The position numbers and the translations under genes are program-made. The notes under the pieces were generated by a model, which was not told the DNA's origin, searched no databases, and saw nothing but the letters and a program-made list of their open reading frames with translations. Of a stretch of DNA of 64,000 nt, positions 1 to 7,225 are shown one piece after another; position 1 is the stretch's first letter; the number at the start of each line of letters is the position of its first letter. The stretch lies in assembly GCF_000331105.1 (NCBI RefSeq), contig NC_020054.1, forward strand, positions 6,399,815 through 6,463,814, written 5' to 3'. The stretch is from Fibrella aestuarina BUZ 2. GTDB taxonomy: Bacteria; Bacteroidota; Bacteroidia; Cytophagales; Spirosomataceae.

Positions 1-277
1 CCTTTACTTCAAATAGAATCTCACCCCAGTCGACGTCTTCGTCTTTGGTCAGGGTGATGAAATTACCGGCAATAAACACCCGACGGACACCATCGACGCC
101 AAAAAGCGCCACGGCGAGGGGTGAATTTTTGCCTTCTTTCAGCGCTTCCGACGGCTCGGCATAGTCGAACGAAAGACCATCTGGAACCAATTCTCGGTTC
201 AGCACGAACTTCATCGAGTTGGGGTTCGGGCTTTGTTCCGTATAAATCGAAACGGGCGGGCGCAACGCTGCGTGCAT
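1..277 (-). CDS. NifU family protein, N-terminal part (gene runs off the window)
   Basis: The minus strand from an ATG at 277 encodes about 92 residues and then leaves the window. The translation has the pattern of the Nfu N-terminal domain: IYTEQSPNPNSMKFVLNREL near the start, then a block resembling SPLAVALFGVDGVRRVFIAGNF and DEDVDWGEILFEVK. In this family the N-terminal domain precedes a C-terminal CXXC domain that carries or delivers a 4Fe-4S cluster to target proteins; that half lies outside, so the CXXC cannot be confirmed. The start is set by the first ATG, which directly precedes the recognisable domain. It lies downstream of arsC in the same direction, but the 100-bp gap argues against tight coupling. 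Confidence 0.85.
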   Translation of the reverse strand, partial: MHAALRPPVSIYTEQSPNPNSMKFVLNRELVPDGLSFDYAEPSEALKEGKNSPLAVALFGVDGVRRVFIAGNFITLTKDEDVDWGEILFEVK

Positions 278-379
278 GGTAATGAGGTTAACGTTTGAAG
301 GTTAACGTTGACCGTTCTGCGCAAAGTTCAACAAATAGGACGATGAGCGATAAACGGTGAGGGCATAACGTGGGCTCGC

Positions 380-808
380 CTAGTCTTTATCACTCGCCAC
401 TCTCGTCACAAACGCCTCGCTGAAGGCTTTGATCTGATCGCGGATGCGGGCGTAGTTAGCCATGACGCTCGCTTCGTCGGGGCCGGTGACTTTAGAGGGG
501 TCTTCGAAATTATGGTGTAGCCGATTGGTTTGCCCAATCCAGACGGGGCAACGCTCAGCGGCGCTATCGCAGACCGTAATCACATAATCGAATGGAAGGT
601 GCGCGTACTCATCCACGTGATTCGACGTATGATGGCTGATGTCGATCCCATCGTCGGCCATCGTCTGTACGGCGCGGGGGTTCAGGCCGTGCGTTTCGAC
701 GCCCGCGCTGTACACCGCCGCCCGGTCACCGGCGAACCGTTGCAGGTACCCATGCGCCATCTGGCTGCGGGTCGAGTTACCGGTGCAGAGAACAAGGATA
801 TGTAACAT
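380..808 (-). CDS. arsC: Arsenate reductase, low-molecular-weight phosphatase fold
   Basis: A 142-aa cytosolic protein that reduces arsenate to arsenite in the thioredoxin-coupled ArsC family. The N-terminal P-loop has the CX5R signature (C8 to R14, sequence CTGNSTRS). C80 (ITVCD) and C87 (ERCPVW) match the two extra cysteines that relay the disulfide in this family. FEDPS (101-105) carries the conserved Asp-Pro of LMW phosphatase-like enzymes. It is the last gene of the arsR-arsM-arsN2-arsC series, 142 bp after arsN2; a hairpin of quasi-repeats occupies that gap. No arsenite efflux gene follows; the next gene is NifU-like. Confidence 0.93.
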   Translation of the reverse strand: MLHILVLCTGNSTRSQMAHGYLQRFAGDRAAVYSAGVETHGLNPRAVQTMADDGIDISHHTSNHVDEYAHLPFDYVITVCDSAAERCPVWIGQTNRLHHNFEDPSKVTGPDEASVMANYARIRDQIKAFSEAFVTRVASDKD

Positions 809-834
809 AGTCAGGTTAGTGTTTTCTATTCACT

Positions 835-951
835 GTTGACAGTCCACTGTTTGTCGAAACGAATTGCTTGCTGTACAGATGCCGATATGGGGGATGAGCC
901 GTTGACAACAGTGAACGGTAGACGGAGGACAGCGAACAGTGGACTGTTAAC
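835..951. repeat. Quasi-repeat hairpin A between arsN2 and arsC
   Basis: Arms 835-851 and 935-951 pair over 17 bp with one G.U. The sequence around them is built from variants of the word ACAGTG/CACTGT, including a third copy near 910. The right arm ends on the first base of the arsN2 stop codon (read on the minus strand). It is one of eight spacers in this window with the same architecture. Confidence 0.7.
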
Positions 952-1382
952 TATATAGTGAGCTGCATGACCACAGACGAATCCGGGCAGAGTGTGCTGA
1001 ACTGCTGCGTTTGCGCAATGGCTTCAGGTACGTTGTCGCGACTGATGTAGCCAAAACCCAGGCGTTCAAAATAGGCATCGGCCGATGTGGTGAGCAGGTA
1101 TAGGTCCGTCAGGCCGTTGTGCTGCGCCGCCTGTAACAGGCCATCCACTAACGTCTGCCCGATGTATTGGCCCCGGTACTCGGGCGAAACCACCACCGAA
1201 CGCAGCAGCCCCACCTCACCCAACGGCTCGATCCCGGCCGCCCCAATCAACTCACCCTCCTCCGACTGAGCCAGCAAAAAGGTCGACAAATCGGTGGGCA
1301 GATCGGCGGTAGGCAAGTCCGCCTGCGTCAGTAGGGTAACAAGGGCGGGGCGGTCGTCGGCGGTGGCGGGGCGGTACGTCAT
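951..1382 (-). CDS. arsN2: GNAT acetyltransferase of the arsenic-resistance ArsN2 type
   Basis: A 143-aa GNAT-fold acetyltransferase. The reading frame is open further upstream, but homology begins at MTYRPATADDRPAL, so the ATG at 1382 is chosen; the upstream 51 codons overlap the arsM 3' end. The acetyl-CoA site is visible as VVVSPEYRGQYIGQTLVDGL (motif A with the R/QXXGXG/A-like turn), followed by YLLTTSADAYFERLGF, typical of short GNATs. Members called ArsN2 are encoded in arsenic operons; their substrate is not settled, unlike ArsN1, which acetylates organoarsenicals. It sits 37 bp downstream of arsM, supporting co-transcription. Confidence 0.85.
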   Translation of the reverse strand: MTYRPATADDRPALVTLLTQADLPTADLPTDLSTFLLAQSEEGELIGAAGIEPLGEVGLLRSVVVSPEYRGQYIGQTLVDGLLQAAQHNGLTDLYLLTTSADAYFERLGFGYISRDNVPEAIAQTQQFSTLCPDSSVVMQLTI

Positions 1383-1419
1383 GGCTTGGCTATTTGGGAG
1401 CAAAACTAACAGACACGGA

Positions 1420-2307
1420 TTAACAGCAATCGGGGCCGCAACAGGCGGTGCCAGCCGTAGCCCCCACCAACGTAGCTTCAGCCGACGCCTGAACGTTCGC
1501 TTTTTCGGCGTAAACCGTGATACTGAAAATACCAATCTGCGTAGCCTTGTAAGCCGTCAGTTCCGCCGCCGTCAGGTACTGCGTCAGCAAATCGTCGGGT
1601 AGTACGATGGGTTTCCGCTTCTGAATCTGGACGTTTGTAAAGCCAGCCTGCGTCACCGTGTCGAGGTAGGCCTGCTCCTGAATGGCACCCGATACGCAGC
1701 CCGCGTACAGCTCGGCCGCCTGCCGAATTGCGGGGGGCAACGTACCGGCCAGCACGATATCGGAGATGCTAAAATGGCCGCCCGGTTTCAGGATTCGGAA
1801 GGTCTCGGCAAACGCCTGGGCTTTGTTGGGTACCAGGTTCATCACGCAGTTGCTCACCACCACGTCGGCCAGGTTATGGGGCAGCGGCATGTCTTCGATG
1901 TCGCCATAGACAAACTCGACGTTGGTGTAGCCCAGCTTTTTGGTGTTCTGCCGGGCGCGGTCGATCATAGCGGGCGTCATGTCGAGGCCAATCACGCGGC
2001 CGGTTTCGCCCGTTTCGGCGCGGGCCACAAAGCAGTCGTTGCCCGCCCCGGAACCCAGATCGACTACGACGTCACCGGGTTTGATCTGGGCAAATTGCGT
2101 GGGCAGGCCGCAACCCAAACCGAGGTCGGCGTCGGCAACGTACCCAGCCATGTCGGTGTAGTCGTCGGCCATAATCGCCGCATCATCGAGGGGCGAGCAG
2201 CCACAGGCCGAGCCGCAGCACGAGGCCGCATTGACCGTCCGCGACTGATCGGCCACCTGCGTGTAGGTGTCGCGCACAAGCGTTTTGAGTTGTTCGTCGG
2301 TTTGCAT
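1420..2307 (-). CDS. arsM: Arsenite S-adenosylmethionine methyltransferase
   Basis: A 295-aa cytosolic methyltransferase that transfers methyl groups from SAM to arsenite, producing methylated and partly volatile arsenicals. The SAM site is VVDLGSGAGNDCFVA (81-95). Cysteines expected in ArsM are seen: C30/C31 and C35/C37 near the N-terminus, C66 in GLGCGLP, C154 in SNCVMNL and C204 in AGCVSGAI; the last three fit the arsenite-binding and catalytic cysteines of the family. The C-terminus ends in a second Cys cluster, CCGPDCC, which could hold extra As(III). It follows arsR by 48 bp, and a candidate ArsR box lies just upstream of its start. Confidence 0.93.
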   Translation of the reverse strand: MQTDEQLKTLVRDTYTQVADQSRTVNAASCCGSACGCSPLDDAAIMADDYTDMAGYVADADLGLGCGLPTQFAQIKPGDVVVDLGSGAGNDCFVARAETGETGRVIGLDMTPAMIDRARQNTKKLGYTNVEFVYGDIEDMPLPHNLADVVVSNCVMNLVPNKAQAFAETFRILKPGGHFSISDIVLAGTLPPAIRQAAELYAGCVSGAIQEQAYLDTVTQAGFTNVQIQKRKPIVLPDDLLTQYLTAAELTAYKATQIGIFSITVYAEKANVQASAEATLVGATAGTACCGPDCC

Positions 2308-2321
2308 AGCAGAATTGGTTT

Positions 2322-2337
2322 ATTGCGATATTACGAT
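2322..2337. promoter_or_regulatory. Candidate ArsR box upstream of arsM
   Basis: The 16-mer ATTGCGATATTACGAT lies 15 bp upstream of the arsM start. On the opposite strand it reads as two ATCGYAAT half-sites, closely resembling the element upstream of arsR at 2710-2725. Assignment to ArsR is inferred from position and similarity. Confidence 0.5.
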
Positions 2338-2355
2338 GATTAAGGTCAATTTTTT

Positions 2356-2682
2356 TTAACAGCAGATGTTCCCCTCAAATGACGTCAGCAACGACCCAAA
2401 AATGGCTTTGGCTTCTGCCCAGACGTCTTCGTTGATGCAGTAGCACACGCGGGGCGGCTGCACATTTCCCTTCACGATACCGATCCGGCTCAACTCTTTC
2501 AAATGTTGCGACACGGTGGCCTGCGACAGCGGCAGCACGTCGACCAGATCGCCGCAGATACACGACTGCGTTTTGACCAGGTGCTGCAAAATGGCAACCC
2601 GCGCCGGATGCGCAAACGCCTTGGCCAGATCGGCAATGCGGTTTTGGTCGGCGGTGAATACTTCGGTCTTGGTCAGTCCCAT
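2356..2682 (-). CDS. arsR: Arsenite-responsive repressor, ArsR/SmtB family
   Basis: A 108-aa winged-helix dimeric repressor. The helix-turn-helix is LPLSQATVSQHLKEL (50-64). C41 and C43 lie in SCICGDL, directly before the recognition region, the position of the As(III)-binding cysteines in many ArsR proteins. Further cysteines at 80 and 82 (RVCYC) and a terminal CC (107-108) could supply the third thiol. It heads the arsR-arsM-arsN2-arsC operon on the minus strand, with candidate operators before it and before arsM, consistent with autoregulation. Confidence 0.92.
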   Translation of the reverse strand: MGLTKTEVFTADQNRIADLAKAFAHPARVAILQHLVKTQSCICGDLVDVLPLSQATVSQHLKELSRIGIVKGNVQPPRVCYCINEDVWAEAKAIFGSLLTSFEGNICC

Positions 2683-2709
2683 GCTGTAAAGGTAGGGGTA
2701 GTTTTATTA

Positions 2710-2725
2710 ATCGCAATAATACGAT
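2710..2725. promoter_or_regulatory. Candidate ArsR operator upstream of arsR
   Basis: ATCGCAATAATACGAT is an imperfect palindrome 27 bp upstream of the arsR start. It shares the ATCGYAATA core with the site before arsM. The placement fits an autoregulatory operator; binding is inferred. Confidence 0.5.
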
Positions 2726-2780
2726 AAATATTTTTCATCTGTAGCGGACAACGGTCAGGCGGAACACCCATTTATAAAAA

Positions 2781-2853
2781 ATTGTTATGCATGCATACTA
2801 CCTATCCACCCATTCACCATATTTGTAGTGAAATAGTATGCACGCATAACAAT
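2781..2853. promoter_or_regulatory. Duplicated palindromic operator before the acyl-CoA dehydrogenase
   Basis: A perfect 12-bp palindrome TATGCATGCATA (2786-2797) and a near copy TATGCACGCATA (2837-2848) lie 10-75 bp before the dehydrogenase start. The flanks extend the pair to 20-nt inverted arms (2781-2800 and 2834-2853) with one mismatch. Centre-to-centre distance is 51 bp, close to five helical turns, which suits cooperative binding by a dimeric MarR- or TetR-type regulator of fatty-acid genes. No such regulator is encoded in the window. Confidence 0.55.
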
Positions 2854-2862
2854 TCCTGACCA

Positions 2863-4662
2863 ATGATTGCCACCGACAACAAAGCGTCGATTAAGGGCGG
2901 CGAATTCCTGATCAAAGACACGGACGCTTCGCAGGTTTTCATTCCCGAAGAATTTACCGAAGAACAACAGATGATTGCGGCCACCTGCCGCGAGTTTCTG
3001 GAACGCGAAATCTGGCCCCGCCTCGACGAAATCGACGCGGCGAAATCGCCCGAGCTGATGTCGTCGTTGATGGACAAAGCGGGTGAACTAGGGCTGCTGG
3101 GTACGTCGGTTCCCGAAGAGTACGGCGGTTTCGGCATGAATTTCAACACCTCGATGCTGGTGGCGGAAGCAACCGGCGCGGGTCACTCGTTCTCGGTAGC
3201 GCTCTCGGCCCATACGGGCATCGGTACGTTGCCGATCGTGTATTACGGTAACGAAGAACAGAAAGCTAAATACCTGCCCAAACTCGCCACGGGTGAGTGG
3301 AAAGCGGCCTACTGCCTCACTGAGCCCGATTCGGGGTCAGACGCCAATTCGGGCAAGACCAAAGCCAAACTGACCGAAGACGGCAAGCACTATGTCATCA
3401 ACGGGCAGAAGATGTGGATCACCAACGGTGGTTTCGCCGATCTGTACATCGTTTTTGCCAAAATCGATGATGATAAAAATCTGTCGGCCTTTATCGTAGA
3501 GCGTTCATACGACGGCATCACGATGAACGAGCCCGAGCACAAACTGGGCATCAAAGGCTCCGATACACGTCAGGTTTTCTTCAACGACGTGAAGGTGCCG
3601 GTCGAGAACCTACTGTCAGAACGCGGCAACGGTTTCAAGATCGCCGTAAACATCCTGAACATCGGGCGAATCAAACTGGGTATCGCCGTTGTGGGTGGTG
3701 CCAAACAGACCGTCAACGAAGCCGTTCGCTACGCCAACGAGCGCAAGCAGTTCGGCATCAGCATTTCGCGGTTTGGGGCCATCAAGCACAAACTGGGCGA
3801 AATGGCCGTGAAGATTTACGCGTCGGAATCAGCCAGCTACCGGGCGGGTCAGAATATCGACGACGCCATCGAAGACCTCAAAGCGGGTGGCATGGACGAC
3901 GCCCAGGCCAAACTGAAGGCGCTGGAGCAGTTTGCCATCGAGTGCGCCATCATGAAAGTACACGGCTCGGAAGCCCTCGACTACGTGGTCGATGAGGGAG
4001 TTCAGGTGTATGGCGGCATGGGTTACTCGGCCGACGCGCCGATGGAACGCGCCTACCGCGATGCCCGGATCAACCGGATTTTCGAAGGCACCAATGAGAT
4101 CAACCGGATGCTCGTGGTGGATATGCTCCTGAAGCGGGCCATGAAAGGTGAACTCGACCTGATGGGCCCGGCCATGGCCATTGCCAAAGAGATCATGTCG
4201 ATCCCCGATTTCAGCAGCGACGACGACGAAACGCTGTTTGCCGCCGAGAAGAAGGTGCTGAAAAACCTCAAAAAAGCCGTACTGATGGTAGCCGGTGCCG
4301 CTGCCCAGAAGTTCATGGCGAAACTCTCGCACGAGCAGGAGATCCTGATGAACCTGGCCGATATGGCAATCGAGGTGTATGTGGCCGAGTCGGTGCTGCT
4401 GCGCGTCGAGAAGCTGATCGGGCTGAAGGGCGAAGGCGCGCTGTCGCTGCAAAAAGACATTGCGCTAACGTACCTGCACGAGGCGGTCGAGAAGATCAAC
4501 AACGCGGGCCGCGCCGCCATCACCAGCTTTGCTGAAGGCGACGAGCTGCGCGTGATGCTGATGGGCCTGAAGCGGTTCACGAAAATTGAGCCGATGAACC
4601 TCAAAGACGCTCGCCGCCGCGTGGCCGACGCCATGATCGCGGAGAATAAGTACGTGTTTTAG
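2863..4662 (+). CDS. Acyl-CoA dehydrogenase, long form
   Basis: A 599-aa FAD enzyme catalysing alpha,beta-desaturation of acyl-CoA in beta-oxidation. Domain order is normal: helical N-terminal domain (about 30-150), the flavin-contacting beta domain with YCLTEPDSGSDA and MWITNGG, and a C-terminal helical domain with VQVYGGMGYSADAPMERAYR and RINRIFEGTNEINRM, where the Glu of FEGTNE is the expected catalytic base. An additional C-terminal helical stretch of about 180 residues makes it longer than the usual 380-residue enzymes, as in the very-long-chain-like group common in Bacteroidota. The ATG at 2863 follows closely on the paired palindromic operator, suggesting dedicated control. Confidence 0.93.
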   Translation: MIATDNKASIKGGEFLIKDTDASQVFIPEEFTEEQQMIAATCREFLEREIWPRLDEIDAAKSPELMSSLMDKAGELGLLGTSVPEEYGGFGMNFNTSMLVAEATGAGHSFSVALSAHTGIGTLPIVYYGNEEQKAKYLPKLATGEWKAAYCLTEPDSGSDANSGKTKAKLTEDGKHYVINGQKMWITNGGFADLYIVFAKIDDDKNLSAFIVERSYDGITMNEPEHKLGIKGSDTRQVFFNDVKVPVENLLSERGNGFKIAVNILNIGRIKLGIAVVGGAKQTVNEAVRYANERKQFGISISRFGAIKHKLGEMAVKIYASESASYRAGQNIDDAIEDLKAGGMDDAQAKLKALEQFAIECAIMKVHGSEALDYVVDEGVQVYGGMGYSADAPMERAYRDARINRIFEGTNEINRMLVVDMLLKRAMKGELDLMGPAMAIAKEIMSIPDFSSDDDETLFAAEKKVLKNLKKAVLMVAGAAAQKFMAKLSHEQEILMNLADMAIEVYVAESVLLRVEKLIGLKGEGALSLQKDIALTYLHEAVEKINNAGRAAITSFAEGDELRVMLMGLKRFTKIEPMNLKDARRRVADAMIAENKYVF

Positions 4663-4815
4663 TCATTCGTTGTCATCTGCCTTTGGCGTCATTGGTTGTC
4701 ATTAGGCTGCGCCGTTATTCATCGTCATTTATCGCAAAGAATGACCATCGATGACGCCGTAGGCAAATGACTACCAATGACGGCGCAGCCTAATGACGCC
4801 GAAGGCAACTGACAT
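4663..4815. repeat. Quasi-repeat hairpin B after the acyl-CoA dehydrogenase
   Basis: The element begins right after the stop codon and consists of alternating words GTCATTGGTT and GTCATTAGGCTGCGCC followed by their inverted forms. An 18-bp perfect stem joins 4698-4715 and 4780-4797. Other registers are possible, for example 4672-4690 with 4795-4813. It sits between convergent genes, next to an ordinary terminator and element C. Confidence 0.8.
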
Positions 4816-4841
4816 TCCCCCTTTACAACAACTGAAGAGTC

Positions 4842-4877
4842 AAAAAGCCATTGCCGGGTTCGGTGATGGCTTTTTTG
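4842..4877 (+). terminator. Intrinsic terminator for the acyl-CoA dehydrogenase
   Basis: Stem 4842-4856 with 4861-4875 (14-15 bp including two wobble pairs), tetraloop GGTT, ending in a T-run at 4871-4876. It lies about 180 bp after the stop codon, beyond element B. Confidence 0.75.
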
Positions 4878-4886
4878 TGTGACGTG

Positions 4887-5008
4887 TTGAACGCAAAGGC
4901 GCTAAGGAACACGCGAAGGGCGCAAGGGTGCTATTAGATTTCCGATTACACCTGTGAAATAAAAATGCTTTGCGCCCTTCGCGTGTTCCTTAGCGCCTTT
5001 GCGTTCAA
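4887..5008. repeat. Quasi-repeat hairpin C, perfect 39-bp arms
   Basis: Arms 4887-4925 and 4970-5008 are perfect inverted repeats of 39 bp around a 44-nt loop. Each arm is itself a chain of similar words (GCAAAGGCGC, TAAGGAACAC, GCGAAGGGCGC). The right arm ends 6 bp from the stop codon of the minus-strand lipoprotein gene. No coding potential is seen in it. Confidence 0.85.
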
Positions 5009-5014
5009 ACTAAA

Positions 5015-5584
5015 CTACTTCTTGGCGTTGATATGGCGGATGACTTCGCGTTTGGGGAAGGCTAGTCGCCACACGGCCAATGGCTGCTTCTGCGTACCGA
5101 AACAGGCCTGACAGAGCTTATCGGTGACAGGGACGGCGTCGTTGTAGACAAAGAGCGTGTCGCCGATGCGCTGAATGTTGGACGATTGCGGCAGCTTCTT
5201 CTCGACGTTATATAGGTACGCGTCCAGCACCTCGCGTTCTTTCTGGGCCAGCTTGGGATTTTGTACGTCGGCGGCGCCCAGCAGGCTGATGGTCATGCCG
5301 TAGCGTTTAGCCAGCGCCTGCGTCTTGGGCAGGGCACTCAGATTGCAGACAGTGGGCGTTTCGGCCCCGGCCGTCAGCTTGGCGGTGGCTTCCCGGTTAG
5401 CGATGGCCACGATCTGCTCCCCCCAACTATTTACGGCTTCACTGAGATCAGCATTCGTGACACGCTTTACTTTCATGTCGGCCATTTGCTGTTTGAGCTG
5501 ATCGTTGTACTGCACCCGGTCGGGATTGCACGAAAAAAGGAAAGTCGACAAAGTGGCGGTAAATAAGAGGCGAGCGCAGTGCAT
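5015..5584 (-). CDS. Lipoprotein with a DUF3365 (Tll0287-like) sensor-type domain
   Basis: From the ATG at 5584 the protein has 189 aa. The start was moved inward because MHCARLLFTATLSTFLFSCN is a clean lipoprotein signal with Cys19 as the lipidation site. The rest matches the Tll0287-like pattern: a helical N-terminal part, a central GMTISLLGAADVQNPKLA where the family has its conserved Arg/Asn region, EREVLDAYLYN, and near the C-terminus VTDKLCQACFG. In family members this last site is a CXXCH haem motif; here His is replaced by Phe (CQACF), so covalent haem binding is doubtful. It is convergent with the acyl-CoA dehydrogenase. Confidence 0.6.
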   Translation of the reverse strand: MHCARLLFTATLSTFLFSCNPDRVQYNDQLKQQMADMKVKRVTNADLSEAVNSWGEQIVAIANREATAKLTAGAETPTVCNLSALPKTQALAKRYGMTISLLGAADVQNPKLAQKEREVLDAYLYNVEKKLPQSSNIQRIGDTLFVYNDAVPVTDKLCQACFGTQKQPLAVWRLAFPKREVIRHINAKK

Positions 5585-5673
5585 TGGGTACGTTGTTTGT
5601 CCCAACAACGCCAAACCCAAATGATCGGTTTTCACGTTATCCTAGTAAATTTGATTGACACCCATCAACGCGT

Positions 5674-7161
5674 ATGTACGAGAAAAATATAGGTACAAAA
5701 CAGAAAGCGCTACGCATCAACCTCGACCGACGCATTTACGGCTCGTTTGCCGAGATCGGGGCGGGGCAGGAAACAGCGGCTATGTTTTTCAAAGCGGGGG
5801 CCTCGTCGGGAACGGTAGCCAAGACGATGTCGGCCTACGACATGACGTTCAGCGACGCCATCTATGGCACCGAAGAGAGCGGCCGGTATGTGGTTGAATC
5901 GCGGCTGGTGAAAATGCTCAACAAAGAGTACAGCCTGCTGGAAAAACGCCTATCGGAAAAGCGCGGTGCCGATACGACCTTTTTTGCCTTTGCCAACACG
6001 GTGGTCGCGCTCAACTATCAGAAAACCAACGAAGGCCACGGCTGGTTGGGGTGCCGGTTTCAGAGTGAGCCACAGGGACCATACAACGACGTCATTATCC
6101 ACGTGCGGCTGCTCGACAACGAGAATGTGCTGCAACAGCAAACGCTGGGGGTTATTGGCGTGAACCTGATCTACGCTTGTTTTTACTACAGCAAATCGCC
6201 CGAAACGCTGCTATTGTCGCTCATGGATGACCTCTCACCGGAGCGTATCCAGATCGACACGGTGCGCTGCGAAGGGCCCGAGTTTGCCCAGGTCGACAAC
6301 CGGCTGATGAGTTTATACCTGGTCCGCAATGGTTTCACCGACGCCACCCTGTTTGACCCCAGCGGCCGGATTCTCCAACCCAAAGAGGCCCTGTACAAGA
6401 AGAACATTCTGGTGATGCGCGGGCGGCTGCGCCCCCTCACCAACGTGCAGCTCGACATGATCGAGAACGGCTACAAGCAGTTTCTGGAAGAGCCCGACGT
6501 GGAGGCCAACCGCGTGGTGCAACTCTCCGAACTGACGCTGCATAACCTGAAAGCCAACGAACAGGGTATCGATGAGAAGGACTTCCTCGACCGCGTGGAT
6601 ATCCTGTGCAGCATGGGGCAGACGGTGATGATCTCCAACTACCATGAGTATTACCGGCTGGTAGCGTATCTGTCACGCATTACCCGCCTGAAAATCGGCC
6701 TGATTATGGGTATCCCGAACCTCGAATACATTTTCGAGGAGGAGCACTACTCGTTTTTGCCGGGCGGCATTCTAGAGGCATTTGCCACGCTCTTCAGCCG
6801 GAAGGTAAAGCTGTTTATTTACCCTACCCTGCGTGACGGACAGCTCTATACGGGCCAGCAGTTTCAACTGGCCCCCACCCTGGAGCCACTGTTTCAATAC
6901 TTGAAACAGAACGACAAGATCGAGGACATCACCGACTACAACGAGCAGAACCTGCACATATCGACGGATCAGGTGCTGGAGATGATTCAGGCGGGTCAGG
7001 ATGGTTGGGAAGACATGGTACCGGCACAGGTGGTGAAACGCATCAAAGACAACTGCCTGTTTGGTTACCCCTGCGAAGTGGAGTATGTATCCCTCAGCGA
7101 GCAGATCAAGCAAGCCGCCGAGCAGGGCGAGTTGGGTGCCGTTGAGTCGGCAGGCGTATAA
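5674..7161 (+). CDS. Conserved 495-aa protein of unknown function
   Basis: A soluble protein without signal peptide or membrane segment. The start MYEKNIGTKQKALRINLDRR and the early stretch YGSFAEIGAGQETA are, from memory, highly conserved in a widespread family that databases have labelled inconsistently (nicotinate-nucleotide adenylyltransferase, TonB-dependent receptor). Neither label is supported here: there is no HXGH nucleotidylyltransferase motif, no plug domain and no C-terminal beta-barrel. Conserved-looking blocks are FFAFANTVVALNYQKTN (about 104-120), GHGWLGCRFQ, and NLEYIFEEEHYSFLPGGILEA near 350. It stands alone between divergent and convergent neighbours and is followed by a strong hairpin. 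Confidence 0.85.
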   Translation: MYEKNIGTKQKALRINLDRRIYGSFAEIGAGQETAAMFFKAGASSGTVAKTMSAYDMTFSDAIYGTEESGRYVVESRLVKMLNKEYSLLEKRLSEKRGADTTFFAFANTVVALNYQKTNEGHGWLGCRFQSEPQGPYNDVIIHVRLLDNENVLQQQTLGVIGVNLIYACFYYSKSPETLLLSLMDDLSPERIQIDTVRCEGPEFAQVDNRLMSLYLVRNGFTDATLFDPSGRILQPKEALYKKNILVMRGRLRPLTNVQLDMIENGYKQFLEEPDVEANRVVQLSELTLHNLKANEQGIDEKDFLDRVDILCSMGQTVMISNYHEYYRLVAYLSRITRLKIGLIMGIPNLEYIFEEEHYSFLPGGILEAFATLFSRKVKLFIYPTLRDGQLYTGQQFQLAPTLEPLFQYLKQNDKIEDITDYNEQNLHISTDQVLEMIQAGQDGWEDMVPAQVVKRIKDNCLFGYPCEVEYVSLSEQIKQAAEQGELGAVESAGV

Positions 7162-7162
7162 G

Positions 7163-7202
7163 GGGGGCTGGTTCTGAGTTTAAAAGCTCAGAACCAGCCC
7201 CC
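7163..7202. terminator. Hairpin between convergent genes
   Basis: A 16-bp perfect stem (7163-7178 with 7187-7202) with an 8-nt loop, 2 bp after the stop codon of the 495-aa protein and just before the convergent HdeD-like gene. There is no T-run on either side. Confidence 0.65.
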
Positions 7203-7225
7203 GCGCTGTTAGTTAAGGTTTGTGT

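Noticed and set aside
4663..5008. CRISPR array
   Set aside because: The repeated words are inverted around a centre, differ in length, and have no uniform repeats separated by unique spacers; no cas genes are present.
5674..7161. Nicotinate-nucleotide adenylyltransferase or TonB receptor
   Set aside because: No HXGH motif, plug or barrel is present; the names recalled for relatives do not fit the sequence.
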